A stretch of 64,000 nucleotides of DNA from Powellomyces hirtus (GCA_025526995.1 JAHLKG010000036.1:1-64000); one strand, 5' to 3'; numbered from the stretch's first letter, positions 48,909 through 61,042 are shown. Translations and numbers: made by a program. Notes: a model not told the origin generated them from the letters alone.

Positions 48909-51900
48909 CTAAAAAGCCGACCCAGCATCCATAAACAGCTCGCACATGCGGGACAAGCAGTCCTCAATGGCATGGGCGACCTTGCAAGTGCCATATAAGA
49001 TAAGCGTATTCCAAATAAGGAGTTGAGAAGGAGTGAATGGCCATACCTCGGCACGGAATGCAACGCGATAAGCATCCTCTGCGAGTTTTCGTTCTTTGTT
49101 CCATCCGCGAGAAGAGTCCGGTTTCTGCAAAATAGGAAGATCACACGGTTATGTTCAGACAGCAGGTCAATACAAATGCGGTTGTTGGACATACCTTGGG
49201 CTTCATTGTGATTTTGGCGAGGACCAGTGGCCCACGCGTGACTTGGGGATCCACCTCAGAAGCTGCAAGGGTTTGAGCGAAATTATTGTAACAGCCATCA
49301 GATACGGAGCTTCCCGACGCGGCAACATATTATCAGGGAAAAGAAAACCATATCAATGGGTTGCCATACCAGGTTCATATTTTGCTGCCTTCCCGGTAGC
49401 CGGAATAGGTGCTGTACTAGCAGCGGCTGGCGCAGCGGTTGCAGAGGGTGTCGCGCTTGGTTTGCTCTTCCCTCCTGCAGGAGCCGCAGCAGCCAGGGCA
49501 ACTCCCGCAGCGCCCTTCTTTCCTGCATCCTTTGCTGACGGCTGGAAAACATTGCATCGAAATGCGCGTAAGCAAAGAAATGTATAAAAAACCAAGAAAA
49601 ACAATGACCTTACCGCCCCAGCTTTCTTCCCTACTTTCTCCTCGCCTGCAGCTCCAGCCGCAACAGGGGGTGTTGATTTACGCCCGGCTGCAGCGTCTAG
49701 TACAGGGAGGCTCGGTGCGGCTTGCTGTGGTGCCGCTGCTTGAGCGGTCGTTGGTTGCTGTTGGGCGCCTACTGCTGCGCCGTGTCCTGCACGCCCGAAA
49801 CACCAGGATGATGTAAGATGGTTGCAACAAAAGCGTGCGAGAGCGGGAAGCTGTTACCTTCAGCACCGTCTTCGTCGCTTCCCTGCATGCCAGAATCGTC
49901 AAACCGCGCCGCAGCTCTCTTTTGTGAGCAAAAGTTGTGTAAGATTATGCGTGAGTGTTCAGAATTTGCATGCAACAGTGCATCAGTGTCTGGTGGTTCA
50001 CGCGACACGTACCATTATCGGCAGCTGGAACCGTCTCCGCAGCCCATCGGAAATTTCTGCAATGTTCTCCGCAAGCGCTGCTAATGAGTCGTTCCTAAAG
50101 CAGTCGGTGGAACCAGGTGAGTAAGCGAACACAGTGATGCCAAGCACACTGCGTCTGTCACGTACGCGATGACATGCAGCATCGACTCAATGGTATCTCG
50201 CGGTTCCATGCCCGCAGCCACGATCAGCGAGTTCAATCGTCGCAAACATGCAGATTTTGCGTCTGCGTCTTCGATGGTATTTATCAACTTGAAGACAAAG
50301 GAATCGTAGATCAGATATCAAGAATAATGTCAGCTGGTTATTTTGCATAATACATACGTTTGACAGAGACATGACCGATCGATCCCATTCGGCGGTGCTA
50401 TCGCTTCCCGTCGCGACATGGGCATCTGCAGCGAGAGCCAGGAATTTTGCAAAGATTTTGGGGACATAGTACAGCTAAGACAAAGAGGGATTGCACTGGT
50501 CAGCCGGTGGGCTCTCTTGTGTGGTGGCACTACTTCACGCTAGACACCTACTCCGAGCTCCCGGTTCCGCTTCACGAACAACTGTTCATCGCGGGCTCCT
50601 GCCAACCGCCGCAGGGAGCGTGCGGAAACAGTACGTGGCTTAATGCTTGCGAGAATGCGTTCCACAATTGCCTTTGCCGCCGTAAGCGCTCTGCGATAGG
50701 CGGCAATGGTTAAGACATCATAAGCATTTGCAACTTGTGGCTGGAAGCAGACGGGTTGACTTACTGTGCACGGATCAGTTTGGCTTCCAACCCTTTCCGC
50801 TTTGCAGAATTTGCGTCCGACTCGATCGCAATCCCTTGGAGCGTCAGCACTGGTTGTGGTGCAGATGACAAAACCGGTATGGTGTTGAGGACCCATTGTT
50901 CGGTGTAAATCTGAAAATTGCCGGGAAACTTGGGTGTTACCACAATGTTTGCTTGGATTGGTCAACACATAAAACGATTTGGAGTTTACCCCTGGCGTCC
51001 CGGACTTGAAAATAATCGGGAAATCAAAGGCGGATGACGGTTGTATTACTCCTCGTTTATGATAGAAGAAGAACCGCTGGGTTGGCTCGTAGATCGCTGA
51101 AACCTGCGAGAAAAATGATCAAAGTCACACAGAGAGTGGCCGCGGAGCATGTGGTTCCGTTACTTACTTTCAGCGGATTTGGTCGTTCCATCTTCACCCA
51201 CTCAAACTCACAAGCCGTCGATCCGCAATTGTACACCGTCAGCACCGATACTGATACTTCTTTCAGCACAACCTGGAAAGATAGACGATTGGTTGCCAGT
51301 GTGAGCGCCGGGCCAGTGGCAGTCTCTTCCGGTACAATTTCGACAGTCCCGTCTGCCGCCGGTGCGACAAAAGATTCTGAGTCCTCTGTATAAGGGCTTT
51401 GTTGTTGATTGTTGGAGGAAGCCGTCGAGATGCGGGAGTCAAGTTTGGATAGGTAGGAGGTTGCAAGGCGTTGCATGTGTGACGGGAGGACAGTGTTATG
51501 GCCAGTGAGTTCCATATACCCGCTGTCTCCATGCTGTGATGGCCAGAGTGACATGAGCAATCGTCCCGAGGAAACAGCTGACTGGCAATGCAGTCATGAC
51601 TTACGGAATGGAACGGGTCAAACAAGGATATAATGTCCCCATACATCTCGCCCTTCGCATTCGGCGGAGGTCGTCGGCCAATTGCACTCTTGTTTCTGCT
51701 GCGACCTTCATATGCTCGTACGCGCTCTATCCTAACCCCCAAATCATTAGTTCACAGGGGCACATATGATCAATATTATCGTCGTTGACATACTGTCTGG
51801 GTCCGCCACGCGGAAGCGGCATTGTCAGGCCCAGCAAGTCACTCCCCAATCTCAATCCCGTCTTCCAGAAGTCGACATGCTCTTCGTCCAGAAGACGTAA

Positions 51901-52599
51901 TGCGGTCTCGACCAACTCGTGTTCTTCGAGGCGTTCGCGGTATTCGCCGATTCGGGCCATTAACAGGTCGGAGGTCGTCTTGATGGGATGGGTAGACGAG
52001 TCAAACGTTGTTCAATTTTAACGGAGAGGCTGCCCGCTTTTTCCCGCACCCGCTTTGACTTTTTGGCCAAGATGGCCTCTGTCCTGTTCCACTGCACGCT
52101 GTGTCGTTGCCAATTCTTCAACGCATGTTCTTCTCGTACTTCTCTGCATAGTACGTGTAACAGAGCAGGCATAAGTGCTACTCAGTCCAATGTCAACCAC
52201 TCTATTTTAGAATTCCTCAATTTCTTACCGATATCGCTGAAAAACGTGCAACTGACTCAACCACATCCGTTTCTCCTCCGCCTGCTTTCGCTTCGTTTCT
52301 TCCACCGCCATCCGCTGATACACTGACATCCGATGCTGCGGAGCCTAATTGCAGTTTTAACAACATCAGAATCCTCGCGTACTCACTACTTATCCTCACA
52401 TACATGGAGAACATACCACTGCAGCATGCCCATTTCCAACCCCCTCGTCAGCAGCATCAAACGTCGCCCCATCATTCTCTATATAATCCGAATCATCCGA
52501 ATCACCATACAGCTGCCGCTCCATTTCCTCAAAATCATCTGCGTCCCCCAGAAGTGTGTGCTCGACAATCCGGCCGTGTCGGGTGCGTCGTGGGCCCCG
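48909..52599 (-). CDS. MYCBPAP: MYCBPAP-like (AMAP-1) flagellum-associated protein
   Basis: Eighteen exons can be chained in phase, giving about 830 aa from the first recognised exon (52599-52417) to a TAG at 48909. Landmarks are an acidic segment (GDADDFEEMERQLYGDSDD), a charged helix (KRKQAEEKRMWLSQLHVF), the family core LKNWQRHS...SDLLMARIGEYRERLEE (splice at 52050/51978), the Ig/ASH-like module with TVYNCGSTACEFEWVKMERP and FFFYHKRGVIQPSS, then IYTEQWVLNTIPVLSS. A helical C-terminus holds the LYYVPKIFAKFLALAAD block and two Ala/Pro/Lys-rich linker exons. This order matches animal MYCBPAP, a protein of sperm and other motile cilia, so a zoospore flagellum role is inferred. The N-terminal exon with the start codon was not found; it should lie between 52600 and about 53300. 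Confidence 0.85.
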
Positions 52600-52772
52600 C
52601 TGAGAAAGTGAAAGTGGTCGTCAATGGACGTGTAAAGCATTTGTACAGTGACTGTTCGCTCGTTTACATCTTTTTTGCTGAGCACGGACACGGGAACTGA
52701 CACTCGTTCTGGATGCGTGTACTGCAAATCTAAACCGGTTGTTCTTGAGTAACATGGCACAACCAACCATCT

Positions 52773-52949
52773 CTACATCTCAAAGCCGTTTGCACCTTCT
52801 CCCATGTAATCGGGCGGAAACTTTTTGGCGACAAGGATAAACTTCTTTCCATCCCCGGTAGGCAGCGGCGGTGGAGATGCAAGTTTCTCAGCCACTCGTT
52901 CCAGCGCTGTCACATGGTCGGCAATTTCCACATTGTGTTTCCGAGCCAT
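52773..52949 (-). CDS. Small ORF, possible 3' exon of an unidentified gene
   Basis: A 58-codon frame starts at an ATG (MARKHNVEIADHVTALERVA) and ends FEM. It is open for about 15 codons upstream of the ATG (IRAAGIA), so it could equally be a terminal exon reached through an AG near 52980. Residues 1-25 look like an amphipathic helix and the rest includes KKFILVAKKFPPDYMGEG. No family was recognised. It may belong to the missing 5' part of the MYCBPAP-like gene, but it ends with a stop before that gene's first recognised exon. Confidence 0.3.
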   Translation of the reverse strand: MARKHNVEIADHVTALERVAEKLASPPPLPTGDGKKFILVAKKFPPDYMGEGANGFEM

Positions 52950-53693
52950 GGCGATTCCTGCGGCACGAATTCCGAGTTTCTTTAACGAAAATTGACGGGT
53001 TTGACGGTGAACTAGAATAAGGATGGAACGCGTGAGCGGAGCGGATCGCGTAAGGAAAAACTGCGACGCGTCTGCGCACTAGTATCTGAACAGCTTGCTC
53101 CCGAGTTCCCCCCTCCAGGTTACTGTCAGTTTCCTCACATTCCCCAGTTCCTCTCCACAGTTGTGTTGACTGCAAAGTTTGCTGCATCTTTTTAGTACAG
53201 ACTTTAATCATATAACTTGAGCTGTGTCTCAGCTCATAGTGACTTCGTAATTCCATCTACACCAAAGAATATTTTAGTAGAAAACATCCTATTCTAACTT
53301 ACTAAGTAAGCTAAGTAGACTGTCTGATCCTTCATACTCATTTCTGCAAATGATATTTGAAGAGTGCAAGACTTATGAAAAAACTGATTCAGGGATAGTT
53401 CTGGTGAACCATTGTAGCTTTTTCTCTTTTTTTTTTTTTGTTGCCTTAAACTTTATAAGTTTAGTCACCATAATTATGTAATATATTCCTCCTGCAATCA
53501 TCATACAACGATTCTTATTAATTAGGTTAGATCTGTTAAGTGAATCTTTGATAGCATCTCTCATGTCTCAAAATTGTGCGCAACACGATCTCTATGATGT
53601 GCAGGCGCCGCAACGTGCATCGACCAGGATGCAAGTCATGCCTCCAAATTCCAGCTTTCTCACTCCATATGGCAAGAAACGGTCTTGGTCTAT
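52950..53693. other. AT-rich intergenic region
   Basis: About 740 bases, strongly AT-rich from 53250 to 53560 with a T11 run near 53430. It separates the 3' end of the Kelch-SH3 gene from the upstream region of the MYCBPAP-like gene. No credible ORF was found. Confidence 0.4.
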
Positions 53694-55748
53694 CTAGCTC
53701 TGTTTGGGTACGGCGAGGATATTTTCGGGCACGGCGCCGGAACTGTTGGTCGTCGCGTTGTGGATTCGCACCATACCTTCGCCAAGGCGTTCGCTAAACG
53801 AGAGAGAGCGTAATCAGTGAACAATGGAGAATTAGTCAAAGATATCTCAATCTCGCTTACATTAACCAGACAGAGTCACCAACACGGCAGGCCACCTCAG
53901 TCGGGCGGGAGGCCTTGAAGTCGGCCGCAATTGTGAACAATGTTTCGGGCACCTCTACCGGCGATGTGGGTGATCGCGATGACAGCGAGCCGGAGACAGA
54001 ATGCCAGAGACCCGGACTCCGCGGCGTTGTTGGAGATATAGGAGACGTGGGCTGCGAGCCCGAATCCGTGTGCACAAACGTGATTGAATCGTAAGCAGGC
54101 GGTGGCAGCCCCGAATTCGACTGCCGACGGGTGTTGGAAAGTGTGTCAACCGTCAGGAGAGGCGGAATGTTGTTCCTTAACGGACCATCGCTATCACCGT
54201 CCGACGAAATTTGGCCGCTGCTGCTGGGAGTTTTTGGGTCCTCGCTACGGGAGCCGGAAGAAACCGCGACCAGCGGGATATCAGATGGCTCTCCGAGCTC
54301 GACATCATCTTCTGTGCTTCTACGCGAAGCGGCGCCTCGTCGAACCAGCGTAACCTGGGAGGCGCCAAACTCCGCGCGTTCGCCGTTTGGAGATGTAGTT
54401 GCCTCAGCGTCATCCTTTGCTTTTGCAAATTTGATAGCTCCCTGTTCCCTTCGTCGCAGGGACCACCATACCAGCGCTGTCAGAACAAGCAGTGCCAACA
54501 CCCCTCCCACGGCTCCACCAATTGCCCGCGAACGGTTCGAGGAGCCTTCATTTCCAGGCCCTGGCTTAGCCGACGCTGTCGCCGATGAGATTACTCCAAG
54601 TTTAGTTTTATCGATATCAATCAAATCAGCAACCCAGGTTCTTGAGGTCAAGTTGAAAAAGTACATGTTGGTATCCTCATGCTTGACGTTCCTTTTTGGA
54701 CCACCGCAGCATACAAACATCATATCCGCGACGACGGCGACTGCGGGACGAAGGGCCATGTTGAGGCCCGCTTGATGAAGGGGAACAATCTCGCCCTTCT
54801 TCGTAGGTGGACTGAGGATGGTCCAACCTTTCTCGGGCGCCGTTGTGTCGAACATTTGTACGTCATTGAAAGCATTGTCCTCGCCGACTCCGATGAGACC
54901 TCCAAATATGTACATCTTGCCATCACGCGCTGCTTGACCAAACCCGTCTCGCGGGAATGTTGAGTCGTAGTTCTTGATTTGTAGAAACGGGTCCAGCTCT
55001 CTGTCGAATAGCGTCCATGAGCGGTCTTTCACGTGAAAAAGGCCGGACCTTGTAGTCGTCACGTTTGTCTCCGGTGCTTGCATGACAAGCAGCGCCGAAT
55101 CATTCCATGGTCGAATGTGCGAGTAGCCCATGATGCCCCAAGGAAATTGGGGAGTCTGAACCATAGTTGCTGAAGCATTCGACATGTCCAGCGTGGTAAA
55201 GTTCACATTGTTGTCGAATCCTGTTAAGGGCATTAGCTTTTTTTACTTCAACCAATCACGCAAGTCATTGTTCGTACTCACTGCGAACTCTTTACCTGCA
55301 AGAAGCGTGTTTCCCAATATTCCGATAGCACGAGGGTATGTACCAGCCGGGAATTCTCGCCGGTTGCAGGAGAGAGTCGCGTCACATTCCAGCAGACCCG
55401 ATGGGTTAGTAACCACTGTGAAAAGACATTGGTAAAGATGAAGTCTGGTTTGTCGGGACCATTAACAGATCGCCTCCTACCAAAGGGCATTTGGGACATT
55501 CCACATGAAATGTTTCCTCGTGCCGAAATCCAACAGTTCCGCGCCGCGTCCAACTGCCAGCCATACAGCGGGTTGCGTGTCTCTGTAATGGAGAAGTCCT
55601 TGTATGCGATTCTGGTAAAGACTTCGTGGTCCGGCACGAGACTACTCTTTTTTGTGACATTGTCGTAGTTCCAACCGCCCATAATGATGAGTTCGTCAGC
55701 GCGCGGGACCATGATTGCCTCGGCTCCGCGGACAGTGCGTAGATCCAT
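53694..55748 (-). CDS. Kelch-type membrane protein with cytoplasmic SH3 domain
   Basis: Four exons (55748-55481, 55415-55296, 55220-53861, 53793-53694) give about 615 aa. The N-terminal ~270 residues contain Kelch/galactose-oxidase-type blades (AIMVPRADELIIMGGWNYDN, FGQAARDGKMYIFGGLIG, VADMMFVCCGG). One TM helix follows (AIGGAVGGVLALLVLTALVWW) with a basic stop-transfer RRRE. The cytoplasmic part is Ser/Pro-rich with PPPAYDS-type motifs, and the C-terminus is an SH3 domain split across the last intron (TIAADFKASRPTE...GDSVWL / ERLGEGMVRIHN...GAVPENIL). The Kelch ectodomain plus SH3 tail suggests a cell-surface adhesion or sensing protein that recruits Pro-rich partners. A signal peptide is missing: the ATG at 55748 lies next to an AG, so an upstream exon probably supplies it. 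Confidence 0.8.
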
Positions 55749-56650
55749 TTTCTGTGGTCTTCTTTCTTGGCTTTGTACTGTGCTGTGATCTCTTCTATCG
55801 GCCGTCTCGCTGGTGATTCTATATTGTGCGTCTGTCGTTCACATACGCTACGTCCATAAGCGGGGCGTGGGTTGCCTGCTATGCGGGGAGAATCGAAGCA
55901 CCAAAGCAGCGAGCGTGAGCGGGGTGTCAAGCTCCATACTAATATTTTTGTAAAGGACGGGCAGAAGAAAAGAAGCGAAGGAGGCTCAGCCCTTTGTCCT
56001 CCTGGAGGGGGGGGGGGGGGGTAAGAAGGGCTTGGCGTGATTTCGAGCCGCCGAAGTGCTTCGCCATGACTGAACGGATACAGGCGGAGCCACGGACGAC
56101 GCCGAAATCGGCCCAGAACAGAATATCGGGTCCGAGTCATTGGTAGATCTGACCGAAGAGCGCGCACCAACGCTCCAGGACGACACCGATAGCGGCGGGC
56201 CAACATGTTTCCGACGCAAAATAGGAACTTTGGAGGAAAGGCAAAAAAGCGCTCGGCTCGAAAGCCTGTGATGGGACAACAAAAAACACGCAAAGCTCTG
56301 GCGGGCTTCACAAACGCGGTTCTTTGAGAGGCTTAGTCGCGCGTTCTTTTCCCAAAAGGAATGTTGGGTGACACTGTCACGTTTGTTTGATATATGATGT
56401 GGAATTGCAAGAATAATGCCTTGAATTAAACTATCACTTGGTGATGCTGGTTACATCACAGAAATGACCAGAGTTTGGTGAAAAGCTGTAAAGAAAAATA
56501 AAAAACTAGTAATGCACGTAGGTGTAGGAGCTAGTTTCACTCTACTTGATTTCAATCGGATGAACTGTTTTTTTGACATATGACTTATGATATTTCAAGT
56601 TCCAGGCGCCCCAAATCTACGTCCACTACGCATTCTTTCCAACTCTGGAA
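55749..56650. other. 0.9-kb interval between two minus-strand genes
   Basis: This should contain the missing signal-peptide exon of the Kelch-SH3 gene. An in-frame piece ending GNPRPAYGRS before a GTATGT donor near 55845 joins in phase to the first recognised exon, but its own start is unclear. A G15 run interrupts the region. The segment from 56330 to 56600 is AT-rich and fits promoter or 3' flank sequence. Confidence 0.35.
56007..56021. repeat. G15 homopolymer
   Basis: Fifteen consecutive G upstream of the Kelch-SH3 gene. It is the third long mononucleotide run in the window (with C16 and G20). All three are non-coding. Length uncertain. Confidence 0.9.
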
Positions 56651-59600
56651 TTAGACTTCCTCGCCTCCGCGGCCCTCCTCCATATCATCACCTCTGCCAC
56701 CACCGCCGGATTCTTCCGGCAGAGATGCAGAAGCTGGTTTCATTGATCCGGTCCGATTACTGTCAACAGAGACCCCCTTGAAGTGGGATTCCCAGTTTGT
56801 GTATGTTTCCTGGTTCTCCAACTGGATGGATACCGTTCGGCGCCCAAGGACCAGGAAGAGAACACCATCAGCAGCGCCTTCGGGTGTCGTGTGAGGTAGG
56901 AAGTTGCCGGGACCAATGACGAAAGTTTCGGCCGGTGCCTAGATTCATATCAGGTGTTGGGTGACAAGATCAAGGGAAAGAGGACAAAAGGACAAAGGGC
57001 AGGAGAGGAACGAACCTTGGGATCGGAACCAACCAAAGTCAACATGACGCCGGCTCCACGGGGGAAAATGACGAGGGTAGCTTTATAGGAATCCCAGACG
57101 CTCGTCAACTTCCCCTTGTGAACCGCCACTGGGACATTCTGACTAACCATCGCCTGCACGACGTTCACTCGGGACGCAGATGCACTGCGATTCCGGGTCC
57201 CACTGCCTTTGGAAATAAACCCGGTCGTTGTCCCCGCTTTCCCAGACCCACTCTGATCGCCTTTGTTGACCCCGTCTCGGCGATCAGTGTATGCTTTGAA
57301 GAGGCGTGTTGCGAATAGGATAACGGGTAATCCGAGAGCAGCAAATGTAATGGTGGCGAAGACGACACCGTGTCGGAAATTGTTGTCGATGCCAATGTAC
57401 CCGACGGCGATGCCAAGCGCGGCACAAATGATGATGTTGTAACTCGCCCATGAAATGTACTGCGTCTCGGAGAAATCTTCCCTCAAGTTCCGGTTCAGAA
57501 ACCCGACTGCAATATTCGCGATGAGGAGTCCAGCGTTGTAGATGATTAGTAGGGCTGAGAATGCGCTTTGGACTATTGAGTTTTCAGAACTACAAGCTGC
57601 GTAGGCTTGGCCGTTGCCGGACGTTGTAAGCATCTTCCCTGGTGGGCTGACTCCCGTCCAGATGGCCAAAAGAAGCCACTCAAAAGCGAGAATGATGGCA
57701 AGCTGCCTGCCGAGGTAAGAGAAACTGAGGGCGTCGGCGCGGAGACGCGGATTGTTGAAGATTCTGTAAAATGCGAACCGGGGTCATTGCTGCGCGGTCA
57801 GCCACTTGGGGCGGACGTACTAGATATCGCATGGACTCACCTGTGGAGTCGAAAGTTTTTGACGAAAACGCATCTATATCAATGATGAGGCATTAGATTG
57901 CGGATGCACGGCTCGGAAGCGGTGCTCCCATTCTTAGATAGGTGGAAGGCTTACCCAACGGCGAGACCAAAACCGGTAGCTAGCATCCACATCGAAGCCG
58001 AACATCTGGCGGTATTGAGTTCCCACTGCTGCAAGAATACCGCAATGATGACAAGCATGCTTCCCATAAGCACACCGATGCTCAATGGTGGACTAGCTTT
58101 GCGAATGATAGGTTCCTCCTGACCCAAGAAAAGTCCGAGGCCCAGCAATGCAGTTACACCTCCTGCGATCCCAGCTAACGCCCTGATTGCACTTCGCGAA
58201 GCAGGAGGCTGCTCGGTACCCTTGAAGTAAGCCCGACACACTGCAAACTCCTTCCCAATGCCGTCATCACAGCTTGCGCAAGTGATGGCCCCCAACTGAT
58301 CTGCGTATGTACCAACAGGGCAAGCCGTACATGTGAGCATGCTGGCAACCGGAGCCTGGGTGTGAGGTTCACATGGCTTGCAAACATTTCCCATGGACAT
58401 CATTCCAGATGGTAACCTTTGGTACATCTGTCCATTGGCGTTGAAGGCCATTCCGGGTGGACATGCCCATGTTCGAGTGGTTTGCCCAATGTGGAGCACC
58501 TGAGTGGAGGGATTGGTAGAACCTTCCAATTGCGCACCTACGTGAAAGAGAGAGATGAACCCGTGGGAGTATGGCACTGTGTCGATCGCTCCAATCATCT
58601 CGCCCGCGGAAATGGCTTTCATAACCCGCACGGTGAGCCCGATACTGACGATATACTTGGGCGCGGTAACCGGGGTTGTTGATGTGCTGATGGCTGCGAA
58701 GAGAGACCCACAGAGGGAGGGAAGCGTACAAAGGAGTGAATCATATCCCTTGGCCTATATAAGATCGATCAATATTTGCTGTCTGAAACATGAAACAAAT
58801 GCGATAAGCAAAGCTTCTGACCTGCATGAGCGACCGCAAAATGGCCTGTGCGTTCTCCAAAGATGTCGACATGTAACTAGTATCAACTGCAATGTTCTTT
58901 TGCGCAAGGAACTCGGCAATCATACCCCCGCATCTCCTGTGATAACTCGAGGGTGCCATATCCGGTCCGACACACACCGGTTTTGTGGCTCCCGCCTCAA
59001 TCAACAGCTTGGCAGCTTGTCGACCGGCGTATTCATCATCGATACCGAGGTATTGCGTGACGTCTGGGTTACGAGCTGACACGTCTGCAGTATTCGAAGC
59101 GCCCAGAACAAAGTATGGAATCGGGGTGGGCAAACCTTGTGTCAATGCTGCGGCCCTGTTGACAAAATCCTGGTTGGGGTAGCTCGTGACGAGCGCCGAG
59201 GGACATGTGGAGGGGCTTGAAGTGCAGTTGGCAAAGATGGCATAAAGACTCGCGTTGTTTGCGACCGGGTCGTAGAAATCTGTAATTGGCTGGCTGTCGA
59301 CCGTGTATTTCCAAAGAGCAGCGGCATCCTTGATCCCCGAGAGGATGTTGGCTTGATCGGTATAGAGGGGATTGTTTGGTTCGTGGAATAGGGTTGCGAT
59401 CCGACGTGGCGTGGTCAGATTAAACGAGGACATTTGCTCGACTTGGGACACTTTGTCAGCCCTGGCCTTCAAAGGCGCAGTGGTGTCGACAAGGAAAGGG
59501 CCACTAGGGACAAGGTAATCGCTAAGGGACTCGTTGAGCGTCAAGTGCGTAAACATATAAAGTGTTGTCATGAAACCTAAACAAGGCGTTCAGTCTGTGT

Positions 59601-61042
59601 CGCGAGGTGTGAGAGACTGACAGGAGCGCACCTTGGATGAAAGGCTGCTGGCCCTCCGCGACGACTGTTTGCATATATGTGCTGTTTGCATCTAGTTCTG
59701 CTCGGACCTGAGGGTTATAATCATTGACCGCCACTCTAATTTGTCTTGGAACAGCCATACGCCCGATGGCTGCTTTCACATTTGGAATCAATGATGCTTG
59801 AGTGAGGAATAAAGCGTCCACGGTTATCTCCTGGTCCAAGAAATCAGCGAGCTTCTTTGCCTCTACATTGGCGAGCTTGTCAGATGAACCAGCGTTTCAA
59901 GCGTGGAGTTGGGTAGAATATGTCACTTACGAACTTGGTTCAGTGAAGATGTCACCGCACTATTGTCCACCTCAACTAGCTGAGTGGTAGCGGTGTTCAG
60001 GGCACCAAATTGCAGATTCTTCCCAGTGACTTGGTTGTACCCATAGAGAGCACCGGAGCATCGATCGATGGCGTAAATAGCTTCCAAGTTGAGAAGAATG
60101 CACACGGGTCTCTGAACTGACCACGGAGCGGATGCCAATGTTGTTCCGAGAGCCACCCCTCTGTCAGAACACAGGCAAACAAGGTGAGTTGGTCATTTAC
60201 ATGCCGAGAAGGAAATGATTCCAGGACACTGACCCAGCGTAAAGGTCTTCAGCCACCGCGCCGATGCTGCCGATCTTCTTGGTTTGCTCCTGTTCATGAA
60301 CGAGCATCAGCAGTAAAAACAGCTGGACCAAATGATATGGGGCACTCACATATCCGTTGTTGTACGACAATATAGCTGCACCAGCTTTTGCGGCCTGGAC
60401 AAGGAGAGGGTATACGTTTGCCTACAGGTAGGTGTGAGATGGACATGGCGTGGAGACGAGGAATGTGCGAGGTGCGGTCAATACCTCATCGTGCAGAGTG
60501 GAGATCAGACCCATGCTGCGAGAATCAATAGCATCCTGAATCTGTTGAAGCTGGGTTCCTTGGTTTTGCGAGGACGTCGCAGGAAGAGCGCCGAGTAAAG
60601 TCACATTCAGAAGACTACATACACGGAAGGTCAGAAACGTACGCAGTACTCGCGCTGTCATGAAACAGAGGATATGCGTGGTACCTTGCGCTTGATCGAG
60701 CTGCGTTCTCAATCACGACAAAAAGGGGATCCGTTGCATCGGCTGAAGTATCGAGCAATTGATCGGAAGGATGCCGATAGAGGACATGACAGCAATATTT
60801 GACTTACCAAAGTAAATCATACTCATGTTCAACTGAGAGCGATCAACAAACTGACGCTGGTACTTTGCCACGGCAAGGTCTCCATTGACGGATGCTTGGC
60901 GGCAAGGTCTCCATTGACGGATGCTTGGACGAAGTACAATCAGCGTGGTCAAGACATACTGAATCACAAGGAAATGCCTACCTGAGAGCCCCAGCACTAC
61001 AACCCACACTAAGGCCACCGCGGTACTCATTAACCTCTTCAT
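56651..61042 (-). CDS. Class C (GABA-B/mGluR-like) GPCR with tandem sugar-binding-type ectodomain
   Basis: Thirteen exons: 61042-60982, 60894-60808, 60742-60685, 60614-60485, 60421-60350, 60289-60234, 60160-59931, 59862-59632, 59576-58822, 58754-57955, 57873-57841, 57763-57016, 56938-56651. All phases agree, giving about 1182 aa. Exon 1 is a signal peptide (MKRLMSTAVALVWVVVLGLSG). Two periplasmic-binding-protein-like units follow: unit 1 (~130-330) with LISTLHDEANVYP and AGAAILSYNNGY, unit 2 (~350-700) with ARNPDVTQYLGIDDEYAGRQ and AVTxxLTVRVMKAI-type closing strands, both like bacterial RbsB-type sugar receptors. Next is a Cys-rich segment (CPPGMAF..., CKPCEP, CTACPVGTYAD, CASC), then seven TM helices with FVKNFRLHRIFNNPRLRADA as intracellular loop. 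The ~100-residue tail is acidic. A surface nutrient sensor is inferred; the ligand is unknown. Confidence 0.88.
60871..60928. repeat. 29-bp perfect tandem duplication across a splice acceptor
   Basis: Two adjacent copies of a 29-bp unit (CGGCAAGGTCTCCATTGACG then GATGCTTGG) occupy 60871-60899 and 60900-60928. On the coding (minus) strand each contains CCAAG followed by CATCC, a usable acceptor plus the first codons of exon 2. Only the 3'-proximal acceptor (exon starting at 60894) keeps frame; the upstream copy shifts frame because 29 is not a multiple of three. Confidence 0.9.

Noticed and set aside
59862..59931. Alternative GTTCGT donor and AG acceptor between exons 7 and 8 of the class C receptor
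   Set aside because: The GTAAGT donor at 59930 with the AG at 59863 keeps frame (QVQAKKLADF) and has the better consensus, so it was preferred.
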